From Verrucosispora sp. WMMD573 (GTDB lineage Bacteria; Actinomycetota; Actinomycetes; Mycobacteriales; Micromonosporaceae), in NCBI RefSeq assembly GCF_027497175.1, contig NZ_CP114901.1, forward strand, positions 496,001 to 560,000: a stretch of DNA of 64,000 nucleotides. The letters are read 5' to 3'. A program made the position numbers and the translations under genes. This document shows positions 53,805 to 63,410 of the stretch, piece after piece; within the stretch, counting starts at the first letter, position 1, and every line of letters begins with the position of its first letter. The notes beneath the pieces were generated by a model. The model did no database searches. It was not told the DNA's origin and worked only from the letters and a program-made list of their open reading frames with translations.

Positions 53805-55511
53805 ATGACCGACGACGCTGCCCAGCCGCACCGGCCGGGGCCGACCGAACCGGAGCCGACGCCTCCGGCGGCCACCGGGCCGGCCGTACCCGAGTCCCCC
53901 GGTGCCGAGGCGGACGCCCCGGCCGCACCGGCCGGCGGGCGGGCGCCCACCGGTGGAGCGGCGTGGAACGACACACCGCCACCCGTCGCCGCCGCGCCAC
54001 CACCCACCGGCGGAACGGCATGGGAGACCGCGCCACCGTCCGCCGGGCCGGGGGGGCCGGGCGGGCCGGGCCGACCCGGTGGACCGGGGTGGTGGGGCGG
54101 TCCGCCGCCGGGAGGTGGCCCGGGCGGTCCCTTCGGCGGCGCCGGTTTCACCTCACGGTACGGGCTGGTCCGGCCACGCGAGGGCCGCTACCTGGCGGGC
54201 GTCTGTGCTGCCGTCGGCCGAGCCACCAACACCGACCCCGTGCTCTGGCGGGTGCTGCTGGCGGTCCTGGGCTTCTTCGGCGGCGTCGGCATCCTGGTCT
54301 ACGTCGCCGCTTGGCTGATCATCCCGGGCGAGGGCGACAGCGCCTCGCCCATCGAATCCATGCTGGGCCGTGGGCGGTCCAGCATGTCCCCGGTCACCGT
54401 GATCGTCCTCAGCGTGTTGGTCGCGGTGGGCTTCGGCTTCGTCGTCACCGACGCCTTCCGCGCGGTCCTGCTCGGCGCGGCCATCCTGGTCGGCGGTGCG
54501 CTGCTGCTGAACCGTCAGCAGCGCGAAGCCCGACCCGCGTCGGCCGTACCGCCGGACGCCGGTGTCGGCGCGAGTCCACCCCCGCCATCCGGTCCGGTGC
54601 CGCCGGTCAGTTATCCCGGGCCGGCCGCCTACCCGGAATTCGGCCGGACCACGACCGTCACGCCGCCCGCCTTCCACCCGCCCGCCCCGACGTCGGGCAT
54701 TCCCTTCGGGCCGGGCGGGCCTGAGGAGCCAACCATGCAGTTGCCGACGACGTCGGCATGGCCGACGAGCGCTGCCGCGTCGGGTCCACCGGCCACCGCA
54801 CCGACCTACCGTCCCCCGTTCGCCCCGCACGGCCCTTACGCCGGGCCGCCGAAGGTGGCTCCGCCGCCACCGCCCAAGTCGAAGCCGCCCCGCAAGCCCC
54901 GGGAACGATCCGCCCTGGGCGCGGTGACCTTCTCGTTGATCTTTCTCGCGTTGGGGCTGGTCGGCGTGCTCGACCTGCTGGACGTCTTCGGGATCGGCGC
55001 GTCGGCCTACTTCGCCGCGGCACTCGCGGTGATCGGCCTCGGCCTGCTCGTGGGTACCTGGTTCGGGCGGGCCCGCTGGCTGATCGCGCTCGGGCTGGTG
55101 ACCGCCGCCGCCCTGGCCGTGGTCACTGTCGTCGAGTCCTACGACCGGGTCCGCGGGGTGGACGGCGCGGTCACCTGGGCGCCGACGAATCACCGCGACC
55201 TCGCCAACCGGTACGAACAGAGCTTCGGCGACGCGGTGCTGGACCTGCGGGCGATCGACTTCGACCAGCAGGAGACGGAGATAACGGTCGCCATCAACTT
55301 CGGCGAGGCCACCGTGGTGCTGCCGCCGAACGTGGACGTCACGGCGGTGACCCAGGTGACCGCCGGGGACGCCGACGTCCTCGGCCAGCGGACGCAGGGC
55401 ATGGACAACCGGTCCACCGACATCGTCGATCTGGGCCCGGACGGGGCCGGAGGCGGCAGGCTGCGCCTCAACCTGCACGTCAACGCCGGACACATGGAGG
55501 TGACCCGGTGA
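53805..55511 (+). CDS. PspC domain membrane protein with LiaF-like C-terminus
   Basis: This 568-aa protein has a 110-residue Pro/Gly/Ala-rich start, a PspC domain (about 118-180; GLVRPREGRYLAGVCAAVGRATN), helices, a second Pro-rich linker (240-365), four more helices and a C-terminal beta domain (about 470-568; INFGEATVVLPPNVDV) like that of LiaF/DUF2154. This layout is typical of actinobacterial envelope-stress proteins. It is divergent from the PspC-kinase and GTGA-coupled to the next gene. Confidence 0.87.
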   Translation: MTDDAAQPHRPGPTEPEPTPPAATGPAVPESPGAEADAPAAPAGGRAPTGGAAWNDTPPPVAAAPPPTGGTAWETAPPSAGPGGPGGPGRPGGPGWWGGPPPGGGPGGPFGGAGFTSRYGLVRPREGRYLAGVCAAVGRATNTDPVLWRVLLAVLGFFGGVGILVYVAAWLIIPGEGDSASPIESMLGRGRSSMSPVTVIVLSVLVAVGFGFVVTDAFRAVLLGAAILVGGALLLNRQQREARPASAVPPDAGVGASPPPPSGPVPPVSYPGPAAYPEFGRTTTVTPPAFHPPAPTSGIPFGPGGPEEPTMQLPTTSAWPTSAAASGPPATAPTYRPPFAPHGPYAGPPKVAPPPPPKSKPPRKPRERSALGAVTFSLIFLALGLVGVLDLLDVFGIGASAYFAAALAVIGLGLLVGTWFGRARWLIALGLVTAAALAVVTVVESYDRVRGVDGAVTWAPTNHRDLANRYEQSFGDAVLDLRAIDFDQQETEITVAINFGEATVVLPPNVDVTAVTQVTAGDADVLGQRTQGMDNRSTDIVDLGPDGAGGGRLRLNLHVNAGHMEVTR

Positions 55512-55939
55512 GGACCCACCGCACCGACCTGGTGTCGTTCGCCTTCGGGCTGCTCTTTCTCGCCCTCGCCGCCTGGTGGCTGCTCGCCCAGGTGCTCGGT
55601 CTGGTACTGCCACCGGCCGGCTGGTTCCTGGCCGGCGGACTGATCCTGGTCGGCGGGCTCGGCCTGATCGGCGCCCTGCGCTCCAGCCGATACAACGCTC
55701 GGCCCGCACCGGCCGACACCCCTGACCACACCGGCCGGGACGACACTGCACCGGACACTGGGCAGACCGCCGCCGATCCGCTTCCGGGTCCGGCGGGTGC
55801 CGACACCCCGACGGGCGAGCCGGCCCAGGTCAGCTCGGCACGGTCAGCCGACCCGGATCCGCAGGTGGACCACACGCTGGACCTGTTCGGCGGGGCGGAC
55901 GAGACGCCACCGCCCGGCCGACGGGGACGCGACGCCTGA
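55508..55939 (+). CDS. Small membrane protein of the PspC cluster
   Basis: This 143-aa protein has two helices (LVSFAFGLLFLALAAWWLLAQVL at 8-30 and PPAGWFLAGGLILVGGLGLIGAL at 35-57) and then an acidic, Pro/Thr-rich tail. It starts at GTG inside the preceding stop (GTGA), so it is made with the PspC/LiaF-like protein. I do not recognise a named family. Confidence 0.75.
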   Translation: MRTHRTDLVSFAFGLLFLALAAWWLLAQVLGLVLPPAGWFLAGGLILVGGLGLIGALRSSRYNARPAPADTPDHTGRDDTAPDTGQTAADPLPGPAGADTPTGEPAQVSSARSADPDPQVDHTLDLFGGADETPPPGRRGRDA

Positions 55940-56121
55940 CTGTGCGGGCACGGTCGCTCGCCGCCTATGCTGGCCGGTGTGCTCCCGCCAGCGCTGGCCG
56001 GCCCGCGCCGCAGGGCAACCCCTAGGGTCGTCGGCGCGCGGGCCGCCCGTGGCCGGGCCGACCTCGCCGCCGGCGGTGGCCATCGCGTCAGTCGCCTCTA
56101 CCCGTCAGGAGCCCGTTCGAC

Positions 56122-57369
56122 ATGACCCAGTCCCCCGCCGTGCGTACGCCCGACCGATCCGGTCCGGTCCGCCTCGGCGAGCGCGCCGCCCGTACCCTCG
56201 TCTCCGAGCTTGCCCGGATCAACGAACCGAAGGCCGCCCTGCTGGTCGGCGCGGCTCCGGAGTCCGCGGTGCTGACCGCGGCGATCGAAGCGCTGCTGCC
56301 CGGCGACACCCTCACCCTGGTGCCCGCCGAACGGGTCAGCGCCACGGCGCTGCGGGAGCACGTCACCGCTCAGGGCCGCTGGGTCGCCGAGCGGGTCCGG
56401 GTCGTGGACAGCCTCGCCGAGGTGGAGGCCGCCGCGGTGGTCATCGCCGCCGAAGCGTTCACCGGCACCGCCGACGAGGCCCGCACCACCATCGGAACGC
56501 TCACCAAGTACCTGGCCGACGGCGCGGTGCTCAGCGTCGCCACCGCGGTCGCCCGGACCGCCGGCGCCGCCGCCGAGTTGGACCGGCAGGGCGCGTTGTA
56601 CGGCGTCGGCAACGACCTGGTGCTGCTCAACAAGCCGCCGGTACGCGTGTACCGGCTCCGCTTCACCCCGGCCGAGGTCGCTGCGGCGGAGCAGCTCGCG
56701 CCCGCGTACCGGCCGTCGAGCGTGCCGCTCAGCCGAGACATGCACATCGACTCCAACGGGGTCGCCGCCGCCGGCATCGCCCTCGGGCTGGCCGCGCTGG
56801 CCCGACTGGCCCGACCGAAGTCGAAGCTCTGGCTGCTGCCCGCACTGGCCGCCGCGCCGGTGGCGGCCTTCTTCCGGGATCCGCAGCGGGACGTGCCGGA
56901 GGACCCGTCGGCCGTGGTGGCCGCCGCCGACGGGCAGGTGTTGTCGGTGCAGCGCCTGACCGACGAGCGCTTCGGCGACGGCGAGTTCCTCCGGATCGCC
57001 GTCTTCCTGTCGGTGCTGGACGTGCACGTCAACCGCTCCCCGGTGGCCGGCAAGGTGGTCGACTACTTCGTCGCCGACGGCGGGTTCGTCAACGCGATGA
57101 AACCGGACGCGGAGCACAACGTGGCCGCCTACACGGTGCTGGACACCACCCACGGCACCGTGGTGGTGGCCCAGCGGACCGGCCTGATCGCCCGCCGGAT
57201 CGTGCAGCGCGCTCCGATCGGCGCGTTGCTGGCCCGGGGCGAACGGTTCGGGCTGATCCGCTTCGGCTCGCGTACCGACGTCTACCTGCCGGCAGAGGCC
57301 GCGGAACCGTTGGTCGGCCCGGGCGACAAGGTGATCGGTGGATCGACGGTGATCGCCCGCTGGCGCTGA
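56122..57369 (+). CDS. psd: Phosphatidylserine decarboxylase proenzyme with extra N-terminal domain
   Basis: This protein has 415 aa. Residues about 215-415 form the short PSD-A type decarboxylase, which makes phosphatidylethanolamine: FFRDPQRDVPEDP, VFLSVLDVHVNRSPV and the autocleavage site LIRFGSR, where Gly-Ser splits and Ser becomes pyruvoyl. The first ~200 residues (RTLVSELARINEPKAALLVG... PGDTLTLVPAER) look like a Rossmann-type, methyltransferase-like domain and are not part of ordinary PSD-A enzymes (about 215-230 aa). The partner pssA is convergent next door. Confidence 0.88.
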   Translation: MTQSPAVRTPDRSGPVRLGERAARTLVSELARINEPKAALLVGAAPESAVLTAAIEALLPGDTLTLVPAERVSATALREHVTAQGRWVAERVRVVDSLAEVEAAAVVIAAEAFTGTADEARTTIGTLTKYLADGAVLSVATAVARTAGAAAELDRQGALYGVGNDLVLLNKPPVRVYRLRFTPAEVAAAEQLAPAYRPSSVPLSRDMHIDSNGVAAAGIALGLAALARLARPKSKLWLLPALAAAPVAAFFRDPQRDVPEDPSAVVAAADGQVLSVQRLTDERFGDGEFLRIAVFLSVLDVHVNRSPVAGKVVDYFVADGGFVNAMKPDAEHNVAAYTVLDTTHGTVVVAQRTGLIARRIVQRAPIGALLARGERFGLIRFGSRTDVYLPAEAAEPLVGPGDKVIGGSTVIARWR

Positions 57370-57507
57370 CCCCAATACGAGACCGCGCGCGGGTCACGGC
57401 CGCACGCGGGTGAGCCCGCACGCGGGTTGCGGCAACCTGGGCCCTCAGCCCGCCCGGAGGCCGCGACATGCCGCGAGTCGGGTGCCGCCTGGCGGAGATG
57501 GGGCGAA

Positions 57508-57548
57508 GAAGAAGGGACGTCGCGGCCAAGCCGCGACGTCCCTTCTTC
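57508..57548. terminator. 19-bp bidirectional hairpin with 3-nt loop
   Basis: Arms 57508-57526 and 57530-57548 are exact inverse complements around CAA, between the convergent psd and pssA genes. The outer part is GAAGAAG/CTTCTTC, so each direction ends in a short pyrimidine run. Confidence 0.85.
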
Positions 57549-57562
57549 AGCAGTGGAGTGGG

Positions 57563-58444
57563 TCAGACGATGGTGCGACGCTGGCGCAGCCAGAGCACCG
57601 GACCGCTGACCAGATAGCCGACCACGATCAGTCCGAAGGTGAGCCGGACGTCGATCAGCGCGCCGACCACCGGCGCGAGCCAGACCCACGGCGGCAGCTT
57701 GACCAGGCGGGCGAGCTTGGCGTAGGGGAAGCTGCTGACCATGGTGAAGGCGAGCAGGGCCACCCCCGCGATCTGCACCGCCCCCGGCACCGGCATACCG
57801 ATCACCACCATCAGGGCGAGCACGGCGGCGGCCATGGTGGTGGGTACGCCCGAGAAGAACCGTCCGTCGCTCGGCGAGACGTTGAACCTCGCCAACCGGA
57901 TGGCGGCGCAGGCGGCGACGAGCGCGGCGGCCACCGCGGCGGCGGCCGTCGGCGCGGAACCGGCCAGCGACGCGTAGACCACCACGGGCGCGGCGAGTCC
58001 GAAGGAGCACATGTCGGCCAGCGAGTCCATCTGGGCGCCGAACGGGCTGGACACCCCGAGCTTGCGGGCCAACGCACCGTCCAGGCCGTCGAACGCGACG
58101 CAGGCGATCAGGAGGAACGCGGCCAGCCGCACCTCGCCCTGCATGGCGACGAAGATCGCGTTGATGCCGAGCAGCAGGCTGGCCAGAGTGCAGGCGTTGA
58201 CCAGGGCGAACTTCATCCGTCGCGCCGGGGTCCGCTCACCCGGCAGCAGCGGTACCGGTGTCGCTGTCGACTCGCCAAGCGCCGGAGCCAGCGCGGCGGG
58301 TGGGTTGACCGTGACCGGGCCGACCAGCGAGCCGACCGGGGCGATGGTCTCCATCCCGGAGCGGTGGGACCGCCTGAGGCCGTATCGGCGACGTGGGCGG
58401 TCCTGATAGCGGGGCTCGGGCAACACGTCGGTCGCGCCGTGCAT
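57563..58444 (-). CDS. pssA: CDP-diacylglycerol-serine O-phosphatidyltransferase
   Basis: This protein of about 293 aa makes phosphatidylserine for Psd. The CDP-alcohol phosphotransferase motif is complete: DGLDGALARKLGVSSPFGAQ followed by MDSLAD. About seven helices cover residues 85-285. The ATG at 58444 (MHGATDVLPEPRYQ) is preferred for its GAGGTG five bases upstream; ATG 58354 (METIAPVG) is the alternative and gives 263 aa. Confidence 0.88.
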   Translation of the reverse strand: MHGATDVLPEPRYQDRPRRRYGLRRSHRSGMETIAPVGSLVGPVTVNPPAALAPALGESTATPVPLLPGERTPARRMKFALVNACTLASLLLGINAIFVAMQGEVRLAAFLLIACVAFDGLDGALARKLGVSSPFGAQMDSLADMCSFGLAAPVVVYASLAGSAPTAAAAVAAALVAACAAIRLARFNVSPSDGRFFSGVPTTMAAAVLALMVVIGMPVPGAVQIAGVALLAFTMVSSFPYAKLARLVKLPPWVWLAPVVGALIDVRLTFGLIVVGYLVSGPVLWLRQRRTIV

Positions 58445-58871
58445 TTCCGCACCTCGGCGGCCGACGCGAACCAGCAGGACCTGGCGGGCGAGGGTGCCGC
58501 TGCGGCGCAGCGGGCCCGTCCAGCTTCGCCCTGCGGGACGCGGGCTGTCAGTCGTACGACGCCGGCGCCATGGGGCTCTCGGCACGCTTCCTCCATCACC
58601 GGATCGGCTTACCGCCACGTGGCGGGCGTCCGGCTGTCTCGTGCCGGACCTTCCTGGCCCGGCAGCCGTTTTGCGGAGTACACCATCGCACAGGGGGGTG
58701 GGGGATGGCGATAGCTGCCGGCGGTACTTATATCTCCCTTAACCGCGCGAACCGCCGTCTTATTCCCATCCGGGACACTCGCCCGTTTTCTACGCCTGCC
58801 CTGCCTCGACTGTACCGGAGGTTGTCCGCCCCGGCTCGGTGGCAAGAGGAGCCCGGCACCGCCACCGTAGG
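58445..58871. other. 427-bp intergenic region upstream of pssA
   Basis: No gene is supported. It contains a lower-GC patch at 58725-58790; on the minus strand this gives TATAAG at about 58730, a candidate -10 for pssA, with a long leader. Confidence 0.35.
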
Positions 58872-59798
58872 TCACCTCGGTGCCTCCAGAGCCATCACGG
58901 CGATCTCAGTCAGCGGAAGATTCCGCAGTTCAGATGTGGTGAACCAGGCGGCATGAGCGGTGGAGCCACCGGCCAGTTCGGTCACCGCCGGTTCGGTCGG
59001 CAGGTCAACCTCGACCCGGTAGACGACCCGGACGCCGTGCCAGTCGATGGGGTACCCCTCCGGGCCCAGGGCCGCCGGGTTGTGCAGGTTGTCCACCCCG
59101 ATCAGCCCGGTCACCCGGCCCAGTTGGCCGGACTCCTCAACCAGCTCCCGTAGCAACGCGGTGACGGGTTGTTCGCCGTGATCGGTGCCCCCGCCGGGGA
59201 GGTGCCACCGGCCCGCACCGGGATAGCCCTCGGCGATCATCGTCAGCAGCACCCGTCCGTCCGGGTCGGTGACCACCCCGTACGCCCCGAAGCGCTGCCG
59301 GCGGTTGGCCCCGGGACCGGGGAACGGTTCTCGACGGCGCAGGGCACCGGACGGCAGCGGAACGACCGGCAGACCGACCGCTTCGGCGGTGAACGGCAGC
59401 AGCGGCAGGTCGGCCGCCTCGTCCAGGGTCAGCCAACGGGCCAGGTCGGTGGTGCCGTCACGCTCGGCAACCAGCCGTCCGCCGACCGTCGTCACGTCGA
59501 ACAGCATCCGATCGGTGTGCAGGGCCACCCCGAGATCCGGGTACGGCACCACGTCCGCGACGACCGCGCGCAGCCCGCTCACCTCGACGGTCAGCCCGGT
59601 CTCCTCGGTGACCTCGCGGACCACCGCGTCTGCGGGATGTTCGGCGTGCTCCAGCCCACCACCGGGCAGCGACCAGACCCCGGGAAAGTCCGCCAGCGCG
59701 GATCCCCGCACCAGCAGCACCCGCCGCCCGGCGTCCCGCACCACCCCGTACGCCCCCACCCGCCGCACCCGCTCCACAACCCCAAGCCCCCGCCCCAT
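58872..59798 (-). CDS. Double-Nudix hydrolase, copy A
   Basis: This protein of about 308 aa has two Nudix domains. The first box is [20 protein letters not shown] followed by ETGL (about 47-70). The second is [20 protein letters not shown] followed by ESGQ (about 205-228). Both keep the REx2EE core, so both may be active on nucleotide or other diphosphates. The ATG at 59798 is used; alignment with copy B makes GTG 59777 possible. Copy B lies upstream on the same strand with the same layout. Confidence 0.87.
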   Translation of the reverse strand: MGRGLGVVERVRRVGAYGVVRDAGRRVLLVRGSALADFPGVWSLPGGGLEHAEHPADAVVREVTEETGLTVEVSGLRAVVADVVPYPDLGVALHTDRMLFDVTTVGGRLVAERDGTTDLARWLTLDEAADLPLLPFTAEAVGLPVVPLPSGALRRREPFPGPGANRRQRFGAYGVVTDPDGRVLLTMIAEGYPGAGRWHLPGGGTDHGEQPVTALLRELVEESGQLGRVTGLIGVDNLHNPAALGPEGYPIDWHGVRVVYRVEVDLPTEPAVTELAGGSTAHAAWFTTSELRNLPLTEIAVMALEAPR

Positions 59799-59843
59799 AC
59801 CCCCACCCACAAAACCCCACCCACAAAAACCGCGCCCACAGAA

Positions 59844-59912
59844 CCGCGCCGATCATGAAGTTATCGCCCTCGCCGGCGGCGTGTCGGAACAATAACTTCA
59901 TGATCGGCGCGG
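59844..59912. repeat. Palindromic element, 21-bp perfect arms
   Basis: Arms 59844-59864 and 59892-59912 are exact inverse complements (core CGATCATGAAGTTAT) with a 27-nt loop that can pair GCCG/CGGC. It shares CGATCATGAAGTT with the element in opp1 (24306-24366). It lies between the two Nudix genes, 54 bp after the copy B stop. Confidence 0.85.
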
Positions 59913-59966
59913 GCAGGCAGGCAGGCGCGGGCAGGCAGGCGGGCAGGCGGGCGCGGGTGGGGTGGG

Positions 59967-60905
59967 TCAGGTTAGGTGGGCGGCTTGGACGGCTTCGGCG
60001 GTCACCTCGGTGAGGCGGTCGGTGGGCAGGGCACCGAGTTCCTCCCGGGCGAACCAGCGGGCCTCGCAGGTGGAGCCGCCGACGTCACCGACGGTGGGCG
60101 GGGCTGGCTGGTCCACCACCACTCGGTAGAAGGCACGCACCCCGTGCCAGTCGATCGGGTAGCCCTCGGGGCCGAGCGAGGCGGCATCCCGGTGACTGGC
60201 CACCCCGAGCAACCCGACGAGCCGCCCGGTCTGCCCGGTCTCCTCGACCAACTCCCGGATCAGCGCCGCGCTCGGCTGCTCGCCGTAGTCGGTGCCGCCA
60301 CCGGGCAGGTGCCAGCAGCCGGCGCCCGGGTAGCCGTCGGAGACCCGGGTCAGCAGCACCCGCCCCTCCGGGTCGGTCACCACGGCGTACGCGGCGAAGC
60401 GCTGCGCGCGGTGCAGCCCGTCCGGGCCGGGTACCGCGTAGAAGGAGGGGAACTCCGGCGGCTCGTCCGGCACGATGTCCGCCGACGAGGCGGGCAGCCC
60501 GAGCGCGCGGGCGGTGAACGAGCGGAGCGGCAACCGCGCCGCCTCCTCCCGGGTGAACCAGCGGGCCAGGTCGGTGGGCCGGTCGACCCGGTCGGTGAGC
60601 GAGCCGCCCCGGACCGACACCCGGTAGACCAACCGGTCGGTGTGGATGGTGATGCCCCGCTCGGGCAGTGCCCGCATGTCGGCCAGCACGTCGTGCAGGC
60701 TGGCGACGGCCACCGACAGGCCGGTCTCGGCGGCGGTCTCACGGACGACGGTGTGGTGCGGGTCCTCGCCGTGGTCGACCGCCCCGCCGGGCAGGGACCA
60801 CGTGCCGGGGGTGCCGGAGCGCTCCGATGCGCGGACCAGCAGCACTCGGTCTACGGAATCAGTACAGACTGCGTATGCCGCGATCCTGCGCAGCGGCTCC
60901 AGCAT
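59967..60905 (-). CDS. Double-Nudix hydrolase, copy B
   Basis: This 312-aa protein (MLEPLRRIAAYAVCTDSVDR) has two Nudix boxes: GGAVDHGEDPHHTVVRETAA with ETGL and GGGTDYGEQPSAALIRELVE with ETGQ. The first has RETAAETGL, so the second Glu of the REx2EE core is Ala-shifted and this domain may be weaker. The second half matches copy A closely ([40 protein letters not shown]). GTG 60914 is an alternative start with a GGGGAG upstream. Confidence 0.87.
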   Translation of the reverse strand: MLEPLRRIAAYAVCTDSVDRVLLVRASERSGTPGTWSLPGGAVDHGEDPHHTVVRETAAETGLSVAVASLHDVLADMRALPERGITIHTDRLVYRVSVRGGSLTDRVDRPTDLARWFTREEAARLPLRSFTARALGLPASSADIVPDEPPEFPSFYAVPGPDGLHRAQRFAAYAVVTDPEGRVLLTRVSDGYPGAGCWHLPGGGTDYGEQPSAALIRELVEETGQTGRLVGLLGVASHRDAASLGPEGYPIDWHGVRAFYRVVVDQPAPPTVGDVGGSTCEARWFAREELGALPTDRLTEVTAEAVQAAHLT

Positions 60906-61058
60906 GGTGGTCACGGAGCCAAATTCTCCCCGCCACCCGTTACCGATGCGGAAAAGAGTCGGATTCCTGACTGATGTCTCGCCCCTGAGATGGGCTTCAG
61001 GGTAGGGATCGGGGCGGTCACCGAGGTCGATACGCTGAGCGACGAGGACTGTGGAGAC

Positions 61059-61613
61059 ATGACTTCCACACCCCACGCTCCGTACCGACAGCTGCGCCGC
61101 CCCACCACCGACCGGATGATCGCCGGTGTGGCCAGCGGTCTCGGCCGCTACTTCGGCGTCGACCCCACCCTGGTCCGGGTGGCATTCGCCGTCGTCACCC
61201 TGGTGACCGGCGGGATCGCCGCGCTCGCGTACCCGATCATGTGGTTCCTGATGCCCGAGGAGCCGGCCGGCGCACCTGCCTGGCCGCACCCGACGCCCGG
61301 TGCGCCGCACGGACCCGCCGGCACGCCGCCGCAGCCGGCCACCACACCGCACCCCGCCTGGCCGTTCCCCGGGCCGACCGGTCCGGTGCCGCACGCCGGA
61401 CCGGCGGCACCGACCACCTGGCCGCCCGCAACCAGTCCGCCCGCATCGCCGACCCCGCACCCCGACGCTCCGCCGGCACGACCCGAGCCGTCGACGCCTG
61501 CCGACAGCGGCCCGGCCCGGCCTGAAGGTCCGCCGGCCCGCCCGGATACCACGTCAGAGACCGGCACGACGCCGGAACCGGCGCCGCGACCGGCACCTCA
61601 GCCACCGGCGTGA
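61059..61613 (+). CDS. Short PspC domain protein
   Basis: This 184-aa protein has a PspC domain (about 9-68; YRQLRRPTTDRMIAGVASGLGRYFGVDP) with one or two helices, followed by a 110-residue Pro/Ala/Thr tail. It is the third PspC protein in the window. TGGAG precedes the ATG and TACGCT lies about 29 bp upstream. It probably belongs to the same envelope-stress network; this is inferred from the domain only. Confidence 0.8.
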   Translation: MTSTPHAPYRQLRRPTTDRMIAGVASGLGRYFGVDPTLVRVAFAVVTLVTGGIAALAYPIMWFLMPEEPAGAPAWPHPTPGAPHGPAGTPPQPATTPHPAWPFPGPTGPVPHAGPAAPTTWPPATSPPASPTPHPDAPPARPEPSTPADSGPARPEGPPARPDTTSETGTTPEPAPRPAPQPPA

Positions 61614-61646
61614 GGCGCTGTCATCACACCCCGAAGCGGTACGGCG

Positions 61647-63203
<1,557 letters not shown>

Positions 63204-63211
63204 AGCCGGCA

Positions 63212-63217
63212 ATCCTA
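63212..63217 (-). promoter_or_regulatory. -10 box TAGGAT for guaA
   Basis: Minus-strand TAGGAT ends eight bases before the ATG at 63203. Confidence 0.5.
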
Positions 63218-63279
63218 CCCAGCGTGACGCCCCCTCCCCCGCCCCCACCCCGCCCACCCCGCCCCACCGCAGCACGCGC

Positions 63280-63350
63280 CGATCATGCAGTCATGGCAGC
63301 TGGTTCGCCACGTTCCATGCCCTTTGCGAGGTGCCACAAATGCATGATCG
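63280..63350. repeat. Weak inverted repeat with CGATCATG ends
   Basis: CGATCATGCA (63280-63289) and TGCATGATCG (63341-63350) are exact inverse complements 51 bp apart. The CGATCATG end matches the palindromes at 24306 and 59844, so it may be a diverged member. Confidence 0.4.
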
Positions 63351-63351
63351 C

Positions 63352-63399
63352 GGGGGTGTGGGGGTGTGGGGGTGTGGGGGTGTGGGGGTGTGGGGGTGT
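63352..63399. repeat. Six perfect copies of GGGGGTGT
   Basis: The octamer repeats without a change over 48 bp, giving six runs of five Gs on the plus strand. It lies 11 bp past the stop of the minus-strand GMC oxidoreductase gene. It could form a G-quadruplex and could vary in copy number. Confidence 0.92.
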
Positions 63400-63410
63400 G
63401 GTGTGCGCTG

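Noticed and set aside
58445..58871. Small gene in the pssA upstream gap
   Set aside because: Open frames there run into neighbouring genes on the opposite strand and have no ribosome-binding site or family features.
63352..63399. CRISPR-like array
   Set aside because: The 8-bp units have no spacers and are too short; it is a simple microsatellite.
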